Positions 41,771-50,724 of a stretch of DNA of 64,000 nt are shown piece after piece. Every line of letters starts with the position of its first letter. The stretch's first letter is position 1. The translations under genes were made by a program, and so were the position numbers. A model generated the notes under the pieces. The model made no database searches and was not told the DNA's origin. It saw only the letters and a list, made by a program, of their open reading frames with translations. Source of the DNA: Nocardioides sp. SYSU D00038 (lineage in GTDB: Bacteria; Actinomycetota; Actinomycetes; Propionibacteriales; Nocardioidaceae); assembly GCF_016924665.1 (NCBI RefSeq), contig NZ_JAFFJT010000005.1, forward strand, positions 186,001-250,000, written 5' to 3'.

Positions 41771-43192
41771 CTAGTCGAGGCCGAGGCGGACGCGGGGGAC
41801 GCGGGCGTCGCGGGGAAGGTCGACGAGGCCCACGACGGCGGCGCCCTCGCCGACGACGAGCACCGAGGCGAGGAGGCCGGTCAGGCCGGGGGCGGGGGTG
41901 ACGGCGACGAGGGCGGCACCGGCGGGGAGCTTCACGTTGGCGCCGGTGTCGGGGGTGACCTCGACCTCGGTGCTGGTGAGCTCGGTGCCGTCGGCGGCGT
42001 GGACCGCGACGGTGACCGAGCCGGGGGTGGCGGCGCCGGCCAGGTGCAGGCGGGCAGCCCGAGCGCGAGGTACGACGACGGCGGACTCCTGCGTCAGCGG
42101 CTGCCCGGGCACCAGCACGGAGAGGTCGTCGTCGACGACCTGGCGCAGGCTGGCGGTGACCGGACCGGTGGCATCGACGACCAGCCCGACCGCCCCGGTG
42201 TCGGCCGCCTGGCCGAGGAGCGCGTCGAGCGCCACCACCCGGGTCGAGCCGGGGGCGACGGTGACCTCCTCGACGCCCTCGGGGGCGAACGTCGACTTGG
42301 GGGTGACGACCGCGAGCTCGGCGCGCACCTCGCTGTCCCCGGGGTTGGCCAGGACGAGCGTGCGGGTGCCGTCCCCGCGGGTGAGGCCGAGCAGCACCGA
42401 GCGGGTCGCGGGCGCGGGCTGGGGGGCGAGCCAGTCGCTGCTCGCCCCCGCGCGGCCGAGCTGGTCGGCGGTGTCGAGCACGGTCGCGGAGAGCTGGCCG
42501 CGGAGCACCTCGACGTGCGCGGCGAGGTCGCCGCGGCGCGGCACCAGGGCGGCGAGCTCGAGCAACCGCACCGACCGCCCCGGCACGGCCACGCCCCGGA
42601 GCTCGGGGGCGTCGACCGGTCCCGCGGGGGCCAGGAGTCGCACGTCGGCGACGGCCGGCCCCTGGTCGGGGTTGACCAGGGCGATCGTCGAGCGGTGGGT
42701 CGCACCGGCGCCGACGCCGGTGAACCACTGGTCGGCGCGGGGTACGTCGCAGCGGGTCGCCGCCACCGGCGCGCCGGCGTGCCGGCCGGCCACCAGGGCG
42801 GGGGCCAGGTCGTCGTCGGCCGAGACCAGCACCGCTCCCCCACCGCCCGGCACCGAGGCGACCCGCCCCGAGGCGAGCTCGAGGTCGTCGCCGGCCCCGG
42901 CCGCGGCCTGCTCCTCCGTGGTGACCGAGACCCGGCCGCGGAGGTCGCCGGTGAGCCCGGCGCCGAGCGGCGTCACCGCCACCCGCGACTCCGCCCCACC
43001 ACCGGCGGGGCAGGCCACCGTCACCGACGACAGGTCGACCCGGTCGGGCGACTCCTCGGCCGCGGGGCGCTCGTCGGCGGGCCGGACGGCGAGCAGGGCC
43101 AGGGCGCAGGCGACCGGCAGCAACAGCGCGAGCAGGCCGTCGAGCCCGAACCGCCCGCCCCGGGCCCGCGTCGCCCGGCGCCCGCCGCTCAC
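41771..43192 (-). CDS. DUF5719 family secreted/membrane-anchored protein
   Basis: A 473-aa protein with one N-terminal helix (LDGLLALLLPVACALALLAV) and a long beta-rich extracytoplasmic part made of repeated strands such as APATRSVLLGLTRGDGTRTL, TLVLANPGDSEVRAEL and RLHLAGAATPGSVTVAV. Function unknown. The GTG start overlaps the stop of the GT2/membrane gene (GTGA), and the two are commonly neighbours near whiB in actinobacteria, which suggests a joint envelope role. Signal peptide or anchor cannot be told apart from sequence. Confidence 0.8.
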   Translation of the reverse strand: MSGGRRATRARGGRFGLDGLLALLLPVACALALLAVRPADERPAAEESPDRVDLSSVTVACPAGGGAESRVAVTPLGAGLTGDLRGRVSVTTEEQAAAGAGDDLELASGRVASVPGGGGAVLVSADDDLAPALVAGRHAGAPVAATRCDVPRADQWFTGVGAGATHRSTIALVNPDQGPAVADVRLLAPAGPVDAPELRGVAVPGRSVRLLELAALVPRRGDLAAHVEVLRGQLSATVLDTADQLGRAGASSDWLAPQPAPATRSVLLGLTRGDGTRTLVLANPGDSEVRAELAVVTPKSTFAPEGVEEVTVAPGSTRVVALDALLGQAADTGAVGLVVDATGPVTASLRQVVDDDLSVLVPGQPLTQESAVVVPRARAARLHLAGAATPGSVTVAVHAADGTELTSTEVEVTPDTGANVKLPAGAALVAVTPAPGLTGLLASVLVVGEGAAVVGLVDLPRDARVPRVRLGLD

Positions 43193-46092
43193 CGGCGCTC
43201 CCGGTCGGTCGTCGGCGCGCTCAGCACCAGCACGGTCACCACGGCCGCCGCCTGCACCAGCAGCAGGACCAGCCGCAGCGGCGAGGTCGACCCGCCCAGG
43301 TCGCGCCCGTCGGTGGGCAGCGACTCGTCGACCCGCCAGGCCCGGGTCGCGCGGTCCTCGGCGCTGGCCTGCACCAGCCCGGTCACGCCGTCGAGCACGG
43401 CGGCGACGTCGGGGTCGGCGGGAGCCGGCAGCACGACGTACTCGATGCCGTCGCCGGCCAGGTCGCGCACCGCGTCCTCGGTCGGGCGACCGGTGAGCGC
43501 GGCGACGTGGTCGGTGAGCCGACGGTCCTCGCTGGTCAGCGCGAGCACCTCGTCCTCGCCGAGGGTGACGCCGTCACCGCGGCGGACGACGTAGGTCAGC
43601 CCGTCGTCGACGCTGCCGCGGACCACGAGGATGCCGTGCTCGGCACCGGCGGTCGCGGTCTGGACCATGTACGCCGGGATGCCGGCGTCGGTGTCGTCGT
43701 GCAGCGTCTCGCTGCCGGTGGCGACCCACCAGCCGAGCCCGGCGAGGGTCGCGGTGGTCGCGACCAGCGCCGGCAGGGCGACCAGCCGGCGCCGGCGGTG
43801 GGCCGAGCCGCCCAGCAGGCCGAGGGTGCCGAGCACGACGGCGACGACGAACGTGCCCTGCACGACGACCAGCAGCGCCCCGAGCCCCGGCGGCACCGAG
43901 ACCGCGGCCAGGTCGAGGGTCAGGGTGGAGGCGAGGGCGGCGACCACGACGGTCACCAGGGCCACCACCCAGCAGATCAGCACCCCCACCCGGGAGCGGC
44001 GCGGCAGCAGCGCGAGCAGCGCGAGGACGGGCAGCACGACACCGAGCCACCACGGGGCGCCGGGCCCGTCGAGGCCGCCCACCCGGCCGAGCACCAGCTC
44101 GAGCCCGGCGGTCCGGGGCGCAGGCAGCCGGCCGGCGTCGAGCAGCAGCCCCTCGGCGGCACGGTGGACCAGGGCGGGCAGCCACCACGGCAGCAGCAGC
44201 ACCGGCACCAGGCCGATCGCAGTGGCGGGCGGTCCCCAGACGGTGCGGTCGCGGGTCAGGCTCGGCATCAGCCGCAGCGCGGTCGTGACCACGACCAGGC
44301 CCAGCACCAGCGCGAACGGCCACGCCAGCGGCGTGAACGCCGTGACGACCGCCAGCAGCACGCCGGTGCGGAAGCCGGCCCGCCAGCGGCGGTCGGCCTC
44401 GGGGTCGGCGAAGCCGAGCGCGGCGTGCGCGAGCCACGGCAGCAGCACCGCGGTCGCCACCGGGCCCAGCCGCCCGTCGCCCCAGGCGCCGGCGACCACC
44501 GGCACCAGCGCGTAGGTCGCGGCGCCCCACAGGATCAGCCAGCGCGGCGCGCCCTGCTCGGTCGCCAGCCGGCCCACGACCCGCAGCAGCCGCCACGCGC
44601 CCCAGACCGAGACCGGCACCGCGAGCACGAGCAGCGCCGAGACGGCGACGCCCGGGTCGGCGCCGAGCGGCAGCGCGAGCAGCGTCAGCGGCAGCAGGTA
44701 CGCCGGGGCCGGCACCGGCGTGCCCGGCCCCACCGGGTGGCGGGCGTCGACCAGCAGCGACCACCACGACCCGAGCCCGCTCGGGGCCGGGGACAGCCCG
44801 CCGCCGGCGACCTGCCCGAACGCGTCGCGGGCGCCGACCAGCGCGAGCGCGACCAGCACGGCGAGCGCCACCGCGACGGGGTTGGTGAGGAACCGGACGA
44901 CCAGCCCGGTCTCGGCGATCTCGTCCTCGTCGGCCGCGGCCTCGAGCCGCTCGGCGCGACGGGCGGCGAACGACGACGGGTCGGCCTGGGCGGCCGCGGC
45001 CCGGCGGCGGTCGGCCACGTCGGCGGCCTGCTGGCTGAACGCGCCGAGCACGTCGGTGACGAAGTCGAGCCCGTGCCGGTAGGGCAGCCACCACGGGGCC
45101 AGCAGCCGGCCGACGGCGTCGGGGTCCGGGTCGCCGCGCCTGCTGCGGCGGCGCCGCCGGGCGCGCAGCAGGGTGCCGGGCGAGGCGAGCACCGAGGCCA
45201 GCGCGGCCACCTCGTCCCCGGCCTGCCGGGGCGCGCGCACCAGCAGGAAGCCGAGGGCCCGCAGCACCGTGCCCACGACCAGCCGGACCACCCGCCACGG
45301 CAGCGACCGGGCCCGGCCGTTGGCCAGCAGCGTCCACAGCGCGGCGCGGCGCTCCTGGAAGTGGGTGTGGGTGCCGGTCAGCGGCGTGCGCCGCAGGCCG
45401 CGGTGGGCGGCCTCGGCGTGGAAGACCACGGCGGCCGGCACCGCCAGGGTGCGGTGACCGGCGGCGGCGGCCCGCCAGCCCAGGTCGAGGTCGTTCCCGA
45501 AGACCGGCAGCTGCTCGTCGTAGCCGCCCAGCGCCTCGAGCACGCTGCGCCGGACCAGCAGGCCGGCGGAGTTGACCGCCAGCACCGGCCGTGGCTCGAC
45601 GTACTGGCCCTGGTCGTACTCGCCCCGCTCCAGCCCCGTCTCGCGGCGGCCGGTGCCGCTGATCGTGACGCCCAGCTCGAGCAGTCGGCGCAGCGAGGGC
45701 CACTCCCGCAGCTGGGGTCCGAGCAGGTCGACGTCGGGGTGCGCGGCCGCTGCGGCCAGCAGCGCGGCGAGCGCGCCGGGGTCGGGGCGGGCGTCGTCGT
45801 GGAGGATCCAGACCCACTCCGGCGCGAGGCCGCGCTCGCGGAGCACCGCGAGCCCGTGGGCCACCGCGGCCGGGAAGCCGGTGTCGGCGGGCAGCACCTC
45901 CACCGGCGCGGCGCCCAGGGGGCCGGGGGCGGCCGCGACCAGGTCGGCGCTGCCGTCGGTGCTGCCGGTGTCGACGGCGACGGCGTGCGCCACCGGGGCC
46001 GTCTGCTCGGCGATGCCCGTCAGGACCTGCGGCAGCCAGCGCGCGCCGTCGTGGCTGACCAGCAGCAGCGCCACCTCACCCACGGAGCTCAC
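43189..46092 (-). CDS. GT2 glycosyltransferase with multi-spanning membrane domain
   Basis: A 967-aa two-part protein. The first 260 residues are a GT2 catalytic domain: VALLLVSHDGARWLPQVL, AVDTGSTDGSADLV, the metal motif WILHDDARPDPGAL, and FGNDLDLGWRAAAAGHR. The rest has about a dozen membrane helices with loops (APSGLGSWWSLLVDARHPVG), like a GT-C or polysaccharide-assembly protein. Likely makes and handles an envelope glycan; substrate unknown. The GTG at 46092 is given, but the GTG at 46074 (six codons in) directly follows the stop of a possible leaderless leader peptide and may be the real start. Confidence 0.85.
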   Translation of the reverse strand: MSSVGEVALLLVSHDGARWLPQVLTGIAEQTAPVAHAVAVDTGSTDGSADLVAAAPGPLGAAPVEVLPADTGFPAAVAHGLAVLRERGLAPEWVWILHDDARPDPGALAALLAAAAAHPDVDLLGPQLREWPSLRRLLELGVTISGTGRRETGLERGEYDQGQYVEPRPVLAVNSAGLLVRRSVLEALGGYDEQLPVFGNDLDLGWRAAAAGHRTLAVPAAVVFHAEAAHRGLRRTPLTGTHTHFQERRAALWTLLANGRARSLPWRVVRLVVGTVLRALGFLLVRAPRQAGDEVAALASVLASPGTLLRARRRRRSRRGDPDPDAVGRLLAPWWLPYRHGLDFVTDVLGAFSQQAADVADRRRAAAAQADPSSFAARRAERLEAAADEDEIAETGLVVRFLTNPVAVALAVLVALALVGARDAFGQVAGGGLSPAPSGLGSWWSLLVDARHPVGPGTPVPAPAYLLPLTLLALPLGADPGVAVSALLVLAVPVSVWGAWRLLRVVGRLATEQGAPRWLILWGAATYALVPVVAGAWGDGRLGPVATAVLLPWLAHAALGFADPEADRRWRAGFRTGVLLAVVTAFTPLAWPFALVLGLVVVTTALRLMPSLTRDRTVWGPPATAIGLVPVLLLPWWLPALVHRAAEGLLLDAGRLPAPRTAGLELVLGRVGGLDGPGAPWWLGVVLPVLALLALLPRRSRVGVLICWVVALVTVVVAALASTLTLDLAAVSVPPGLGALLVVVQGTFVVAVVLGTLGLLGGSAHRRRRLVALPALVATTATLAGLGWWVATGSETLHDDTDAGIPAYMVQTATAGAEHGILVVRGSVDDGLTYVVRRGDGVTLGEDEVLALTSEDRRLTDHVAALTGRPTEDAVRDLAGDGIEYVVLPAPADPDVAAVLDGVTGLVQASAEDRATRAWRVDESLPTDGRDLGGSTSPLRLVLLLVQAAAVVTVLVLSAPTTDRERR

Positions 46093-46137
46093 CCCGGGGC
46101 GCGGGCGCGGGTGGCGTGGACACGATCCTCGACCCTA
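46076..46137 (-). promoter_or_regulatory. Promoter TAGGGT with leaderless 15-codon upstream ORF
   Basis: TAGGGT (46132-46137) is followed at 8 nt by GTG (46123), which opens a 15-codon frame VSTPPAPAPRGELRG ending in TGA at 46076-46078. One base after this stop lies a GTG (46074) in frame with the GT2 gene. The layout suggests that translation of the leader delivers ribosomes to the GT2 start. Pattern-based, unproven. Confidence 0.4.
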
Positions 46138-46200
46138 CCGGCGCCACCCAGCCCCCGGGACACGCCCGGACGACGCCCCGCCCGGCGCGCGCCCGCAAAT

Positions 46201-46237
46201 ACAGAGGAGCCCCGGCGACTGCCGGGGCATCCTCTGT
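46201..46237 (-). terminator. whiB terminator
   Basis: A strong stem: ACAGAGGA pairs with TCCTCTGT and GCCCCGGC with GCCGGGGC, with one bulged A, around a GACT loop, 50 nt past the whiB stop. On the minus strand it is followed by TATTTG, a weak T-tract. Confidence 0.85.
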
Positions 46238-46286
46238 GACGGGGTGGAGCCGTCGACCTGCGCGCCGGGGGCGCGGGGGCGACCGC

Positions 46287-46541
46287 TCAGACTGCGCGCT
46301 TCTTCAGCTTGCGGCGCTCCCTCTCGGAGAGACCGCCCCAGATGCCGAAGCGCTCGTCGTTGGAGAGTGCCGACTCCAGGCACTCCTGTCGTACCTCGCA
46401 CGTCTGGCAGACCTTCTTGGCCTCCCGCGTGGAACCGCCCTTCTCGGGGAAGAACGCTTCGGGGTCGGTCTGAGCGCACAGTGCGCGCTCCTGCCACCCC
46501 GCATCGTCGGCGTCCCCGGTGACGAGAAAGAGTTCTCTCAC
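46287..46541 (-). CDS. whiB: WhiB-family [4Fe-4S] transcription factor (WhiB/WhiB2 type)
   Basis: An 84-aa regulator. Four cysteines (C22, C45, C48, C54, pattern C-x22-C-x2-C-x5-C) ligate the cluster, followed by GIWGGLSERERRKLKKR, the turn and basic tail that bind DNA with sigma factor. FFPEKGGSTREAKKVC matches WhiB2/WhmD, which is needed for septation. Position next to fbiA-fbiB equals Rv3260c-Rv3261-Rv3262. GTG start with AAGGG 8 nt upstream and a recognisable promoter. Confidence 0.95.
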   Translation of the reverse strand: MRELFLVTGDADDAGWQERALCAQTDPEAFFPEKGGSTREAKKVCQTCEVRQECLESALSNDERFGIWGGLSERERRKLKKRAV

Positions 46542-46619
46542 GGCATTCGCCCTTTCGACCCTGACGTTGTTGCTTCCGACCCTGCTGTGCTCTCCGAAAC
46601 GCCGAGTGACACTGTGGGA

Positions 46620-46649
46620 ATTACATGCCTGTCGTACACCGGAAGTCAA
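46620..46649 (-). promoter_or_regulatory. whiB promoter, TTGACT-N18-TGTAAT
   Basis: On the minus strand TTGACT (46644-46649) and TGTAAT (46620-46625) are spaced by 18 nt, the best -35/-10 pair seen in the window. Leader about 70 nt. The region is shared with the divergent fbiA gene. Confidence 0.55.
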
Positions 46650-46745
46650 GCCCGAGTCTGCTATAGCCCCGGCGGGCACCGGTGCCGCCCCTCCCCCGCG
46701 TGGACCGCCCGGCCGCACCACGGGGCGGTGCGAGACAGTGTGGGC

Positions 46746-47768
46746 ATGCAGCACGGGTTCGAGAACATCACCGTCCTCTCCGGCGGGATGGGTGGCGCGA
46801 AGTTCCTCCAGGGCCTCCTCCACGGCATCTCGTCGGGCTCGCTCCCGGGCGTCTCGCCCGACGCGCGGGTCACCGTCGTGGCCAACACCGCCGACGACAT
46901 CTGGGTCCACGGGCTCAAGGTCTGCCCCGACCTCGACACGGTGATGTACACCCTCGGCGACGGGATCGACCTGGAGCGCGGCTGGGGCCGACGCGACGAG
47001 GGCTGGAAGGTCAAGGACGAGCTCGCGGCGTACGGCGTGGAGCCCACCTGGTTCGGCCTGGGCGACCGCGACGTCGCGACCCACCTCGTGCGCACCCAGA
47101 TGCTCGACGCCGGCTACCCGCTCTCCCAGGTCACCGAGGCGCTGTGCCGGCGCTGGCTGGCGCCCACCGTCGGCGACCGGGTGCGGCTGCTGCCGATGAC
47201 CGACGACCGGGTCGAGACCCACGTCGCGGTGCGCGACGAGGAGTCGCCCAGCGGCCGCCGGGTGATCCACTTCCAGGAGTACTGGATCCGGCTGCGTGCC
47301 TCGGTGCCGGCCGAGACCGTGCTCTTCGTCGGCCTCGAGGACGCCACTGCGGGGCCCGGCGTCGTCGACGCGATCACCGACGCCGACCTGGTGGTGCTGC
47401 CGCCCTCGAACCCCGTGGTCTCGGTGGGCACCATCCTCGGCGTGCCGCGGGTGCGCGAGGCGGTCGCCGCCACCCGTGCGCCGGTCGTGGGCCTCTCGCC
47501 GATCATCGGCACCAGCCACGTGCGCGGCATGGCCGAGCAGATGCTGACCTCGATCGGCGTCGAGGTCAGCGCGGCCGGCGTCGGGCTCCACTACGGCGCC
47601 CGCTCGGCCGGCGGCGTCCTCGACGGCTGGCTGGTCGACTCCTCCGACGCCGACCAGGTCGCGCGACTCCAGGCCGGTGGCCTCGCCGCGGCCGCCGCGC
47701 CGCTGTGGATGACCGACCACGACGCCACCGCCGCGATGGCCGCCGCCGCGATCGGCCTGGTGTCGTGA
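46746..47768 (+). CDS. fbiA: 2-phospho-L-lactate transferase (F420 biosynthesis)
   Basis: Joins the lactyl/phosphoenolpyruvyl-phospho moiety to Fo in coenzyme F420 synthesis. The start region ENITVLSGGMGGAKFLQGL holds the glycine-rich nucleotide loop, with VVANTADDIWVHGLKVCPD and GWGRRDEGW after it, all CofD/FbiA signatures. Length 340 aa is normal. Divergent from whiB and overlapping fbiB by GTGA. F420 serves redox reactions and oxidative-stress defence in actinobacteria. Confidence 0.95.
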   Translation: MQHGFENITVLSGGMGGAKFLQGLLHGISSGSLPGVSPDARVTVVANTADDIWVHGLKVCPDLDTVMYTLGDGIDLERGWGRRDEGWKVKDELAAYGVEPTWFGLGDRDVATHLVRTQMLDAGYPLSQVTEALCRRWLAPTVGDRVRLLPMTDDRVETHVAVRDEESPSGRRVIHFQEYWIRLRASVPAETVLFVGLEDATAGPGVVDAITDADLVVLPPSNPVVSVGTILGVPRVREAVAATRAPVVGLSPIIGTSHVRGMAEQMLTSIGVEVSAAGVGLHYGARSAGGVLDGWLVDSSDADQVARLQAGGLAAAAAPLWMTDHDATAAMAAAAIGLVS

Positions 47769-48736
47769 GGCCCGCCCTGGTCGTGACCGCCCCCGACGGG
47801 GTGCCCGAGGTGCGGGCGGGTGACGACCTGGCGGCGCTGCTGGCACCGCTGGTCGACCTCGCCGACGGCGACGTCGTCGTCGTGACCAGCAAGGTGGTGG
47901 CCAAGGCCGAGGGCCGGGTGGTGGCCGGCACCGACCGCGAGACGGCGCTGGCGGGCGAGACCGTGCGGGTGGTGGCCCGTCGTGGGCCGACGACGATCGC
48001 GCGCACCCGCCACGGGCTGACGATGGCCGCCGCCGGCATCGACGCCAGCAACGTCGAGCAGGGGTCGGTCGTGCTGCTGCCGCTCGACCCCGACAACTCG
48101 GCCCGCCGCCTGCGGGCGGCCCTCCACGAGCGCACCGGCCGCACCGTCGGCGTCGTGGTCAGCGACACCGCCGGGCGCGCCTGGCGCGAGGGACAGACCG
48201 ACATCGCGATCGGTGCCGCCGGGATCGTCGTCTCCGAGCAGTACGCCGGCCGGCACGACGCGCACGGCAACGAGCTGGTCGTCACGGCCCCGGCGGTCGC
48301 CGACGAGCTCGCCGGCGCGGCCGAGCTCGCCACCGGCAAGCTCGGCGCGCGGCCGTTCGCCGTGGTTCGCGGTCGCGCCGACCTGGTGCTGCCGGCCGGC
48401 GACCCCGGCCCCGGCGCCGTGGCCCTGGTACGCCCCGAGGGCGCCGACCTGTTCGGCTGGGGCGCGCGCGAGGCGGTGGTCCGCGCGCTGCGGGGCGAGC
48501 CGGCCGACCGCACCCCCTTCGGAGCACCGGCGGCGACCGACGAGCTCGCCGCCGCCCTCGCGACCGCGCTCGGCGTGGTCGCCACGGCCGAGGGCGACGC
48601 CCTCGTCGTACCCCTCCCCGACGGCGACGGCCGGCTCGCGGCGCTGGCGTTCGCGCACGGCTGGGAGGTGGTCCCGACGGCCGCCGGCGACGCGGATCCG
48701 ACCGTCGGGTCACGGATCCGCCCCGCGACTCCGTAG
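47765..48736 (+). CDS. fbiB: F420-0:gamma-glutamyl ligase, short FbiB without nitroreductase domain
   Basis: Adds glutamates to F420-0. The CofE-like domain is complete: DGDVVVVTSKVVAKAEGRVV, TRHGLTMAAAGIDASNVEQG, VVVSDTAGRAWREGQTDIAI. The protein is only 323 aa, whereas mycobacterial FbiB (448 aa) carries an additional C-terminal FMN nitroreductase domain that reduces dehydro-F420-0. Here about 75 unrelated residues follow the ligase domain. The reduction step must be done by another protein or be absent. GTG start overlapping fbiA. Confidence 0.9.
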   Translation: MRPALVVTAPDGVPEVRAGDDLAALLAPLVDLADGDVVVVTSKVVAKAEGRVVAGTDRETALAGETVRVVARRGPTTIARTRHGLTMAAAGIDASNVEQGSVVLLPLDPDNSARRLRAALHERTGRTVGVVVSDTAGRAWREGQTDIAIGAAGIVVSEQYAGRHDAHGNELVVTAPAVADELAGAAELATGKLGARPFAVVRGRADLVLPAGDPGPGAVALVRPEGADLFGWGAREAVVRALRGEPADRTPFGAPAATDELAAALATALGVVATAEGDALVVPLPDGDGRLAALAFAHGWEVVPTAAGDADPTVGSRIRPATP

Positions 48737-48739
48737 AAT
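48734..48739 (+). promoter_or_regulatory. -10 box TAGAAT upstream of the DUF3105 gene
   Basis: TAGAAT begins on the last bases of fbiB (its TAG stop is 48734-48736) and would start a transcript near 48746, about 70 nt before the chosen GTG. No clear -35. Confidence 0.5.
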
Positions 48740-48817
48740 CTGCCGACGGGTCGGGGCAGCCTGCCTCGTCCCGTGCCCGCACCCATCCCGCACCAGACCC
48801 CCGAGGAACTCCCAGCC

Positions 48818-49558
48818 GTGGCCAAGAAGTCCGCCAAGTCCGACCGTCAGGCGGTCATCGACGAGATCCGCAAGAAGCAGCGCCGGGCCGACCGCCGGGG
48901 CAGCTTCGCCATCGTCGGCGTCATGCTGACCGTCGCCGTCATCATCGTGGCGGTGGCCGCCTACCGTCCGGTCAAGGACTGGTGGGACCTGCGCGAGTTC
49001 CGCAACCAGAAGCTCAGCTCGATCGGCGCCCCCGCCTCGGTGTGCGGCGAGATCGAGGAGCGGGAGGCCACCGGCATCCAGGACCACGTCCAGCAGGGCA
49101 CGCCGATCGACTACCCCGACGTGCCGCCCACCTCGGGTCAGCACTACGACGAGTGGGACCCGATGGCGCGGAAGTTCTACACCACCGACGACCGGCCCGA
49201 GCTCGGCAACCTGGTGCACAACCTCGAGCACGGCTACACGATCCTCTGGTACGACGAGACCGCGGCCGACGACAGCGGCATGCTCACGACGATCGAGGGG
49301 CTGGCCAAGAAGTTCCCGGGCGAGTCCAACTACCGCTTCAAGTTCAAGGCCGTGCCCTGGACCGACGACGACGGCAAGGCGTTCCCCGACGACATGCACA
49401 TCGCGCTGACCCACTGGTCGGCCGGCGGCGACGGCGAGACCGACGCGAGCAAGCAGAAGGGCATCGTGCAGTTCTGCTCCGAGCCCAGCGGCGCGGCGCT
49501 CGAGGACTTCATGGAGAAGTACCCCTACACCGACTCCCCGGAGCCCGGCGGCGCCTGA
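48818..49558 (+). CDS. DUF3105 membrane-anchored protein
   Basis: A 246-aa protein: basic N-terminus (VAKKSAKSDRQAVIDEIRKK), one transmembrane helix (FAIVGVMLTVAVIIVAVAAY), and an extracytoplasmic DUF3105 domain with YPDVPPTSGQHYDEWDP and HNLEHGYTILWYDE, which contain conserved His/Cys residues that may bind metal. Function unknown. Earlier in-frame GTG at 48773 exists but the basic segment fits the start given here; GAGGA is about 10 nt upstream. Confidence 0.83.
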   Translation: MAKKSAKSDRQAVIDEIRKKQRRADRRGSFAIVGVMLTVAVIIVAVAAYRPVKDWWDLREFRNQKLSSIGAPASVCGEIEEREATGIQDHVQQGTPIDYPDVPPTSGQHYDEWDPMARKFYTTDDRPELGNLVHNLEHGYTILWYDETAADDSGMLTTIEGLAKKFPGESNYRFKFKAVPWTDDDGKAFPDDMHIALTHWSAGGDGETDASKQKGIVQFCSEPSGAALEDFMEKYPYTDSPEPGGA

Positions 49559-49585
49559 CCGCGCCGACCGGCGGGGCCGGCCGGC

Positions 49586-50680
49586 TCAGGTCAGGTCGGC
49601 GCGACCCGACTGCTTGAGGTCGGCGACGACCTCCTTGACGTCCTGGGCGTGGGCGCGGGTCGTGACCAGCAGCGCGTCGGGGGTGTCGACGACCACCACG
49701 TCGTCGAGGCCCACGACCGCCACCAGGCGACCCGAGCCGGGCACGACCAGCCCGGTGCTGTGCACGTCGCGCACCAGCGCCGGGTCGCCGAGCACCACGG
49801 GCACCGCGCGGTCGTCACCGGCGCCGAGCAGCGCGGCGAGCGAGTCGAAGTCGCCGACGTCGTCCCAGCCGAACGACGCGGGCACGGTGGCCACCCGGCC
49901 TGCGTCGGCGGCCGGCTCGGCCACCGCGTGGTCGAGCGCGATGCGGGGCAGCTCGGGCCACACCTCCTCGAGCCGGTCGAGGTCGCCGGCGAGGGCGCGC
50001 AGCGCCGCCGCGAAGTCGGGGTCGCTCGCCGCGAGCAGGTCGAGCAGTACCCGCGGCCGGACGACGAACATGCCGGCGTTCCAGCGGTACTCCCCGCTCG
50101 CGAGGTAGCCCTCGGCCACCACCGGCGACGGCTTCTCCACGAACGACCGCACCCGGAACGCGCCGGCGTGCCCGGCGAGCGGGTCGCCGAGGTGCACGTA
50201 GCCGAACGCCGAGGAGGGGAACGTCGGCTCGATGCCGATGGTCACCAGCCAGTCCTCGCGGGCCACCTCGACGGCGGTGCGCACGGTGTCGCGGAAGACC
50301 GCCGGCTCGGCGATCACGTGGTCGGCGGCGAAGGAGCCCATCACCGCGTCGGGGTCGAGCCGCTCCAGCACGGCGGCGGCCAGGCCGATCGCGGCCATCG
50401 AGTCGCGCGCCGACGGCTCGGCGAGGATCGCGGCGTCCGGCAGCCGGGTCTGCTCGGCCACGGCGTCGCGGTGGGCGCGGCCGGTCACCACGAGGAACCG
50501 GTCGTCGACCAGCGGGGCGAGCCGGTCGACGGTCTCCTGGAGCAGCGTGCGGCCGCTGCCGGTCAGGTCGCTCAGGAACTTCGGCGCGGCCGACCGCGAG
50601 ACCGGCCACAGCCGGGTGCCGGCACCTCCCGCGGGGATGACGGCGTGGAAGTGGTCGATCGCTCCGGGGACGGCGCTCAT
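49586..50680 (-). CDS. manC: Mannose-1-phosphate guanylyltransferase (ManC type)
   Basis: Makes GDP-mannose from GTP and mannose-1-P. It has the pyrophosphorylase loop VIPAGGAGTRLWPVSR, KFLSDLTG, FAADHVI (DxD-like metal strand) and FVEKPSPVVAEGYL, all normal for the sugar-nucleotide transferases that act on mannose. Length 364 aa, without the C-terminal isomerase domain of bifunctional forms. Partner of ManB. Divergent from the TIGR03089 gene, with a -10 box 7 nt before the ATG. Equivalent in position to Rv3264c. Confidence 0.93.
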   Translation of the reverse strand: MSAVPGAIDHFHAVIPAGGAGTRLWPVSRSAAPKFLSDLTGSGRTLLQETVDRLAPLVDDRFLVVTGRAHRDAVAEQTRLPDAAILAEPSARDSMAAIGLAAAVLERLDPDAVMGSFAADHVIAEPAVFRDTVRTAVEVAREDWLVTIGIEPTFPSSAFGYVHLGDPLAGHAGAFRVRSFVEKPSPVVAEGYLASGEYRWNAGMFVVRPRVLLDLLAASDPDFAAALRALAGDLDRLEEVWPELPRIALDHAVAEPAADAGRVATVPASFGWDDVGDFDSLAALLGAGDDRAVPVVLGDPALVRDVHSTGLVVPGSGRLVAVVGLDDVVVVDTPDALLVTTRAHAQDVKEVVADLKQSGRADLT

Positions 50681-50687
50681 GGGGGCC

Positions 50688-50717
50688 ACCCTAGAGACCC
50701 CGGGGCGGCTCTACGGT
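50688..50717. promoter_or_regulatory. Divergent leaderless promoters for manC and TIGR03089 gene
   Basis: TAGGGT on the minus strand (50688-50693) is 7 nt from the manC ATG; TACGGT on the plus strand (50712-50717) is 7 nt from the GTG of the TIGR03089 gene. Both fall in a 44-nt divergent gap with no ribosome sites. Confidence 0.6.
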
Positions 50718-50724
50718 TACGGGT

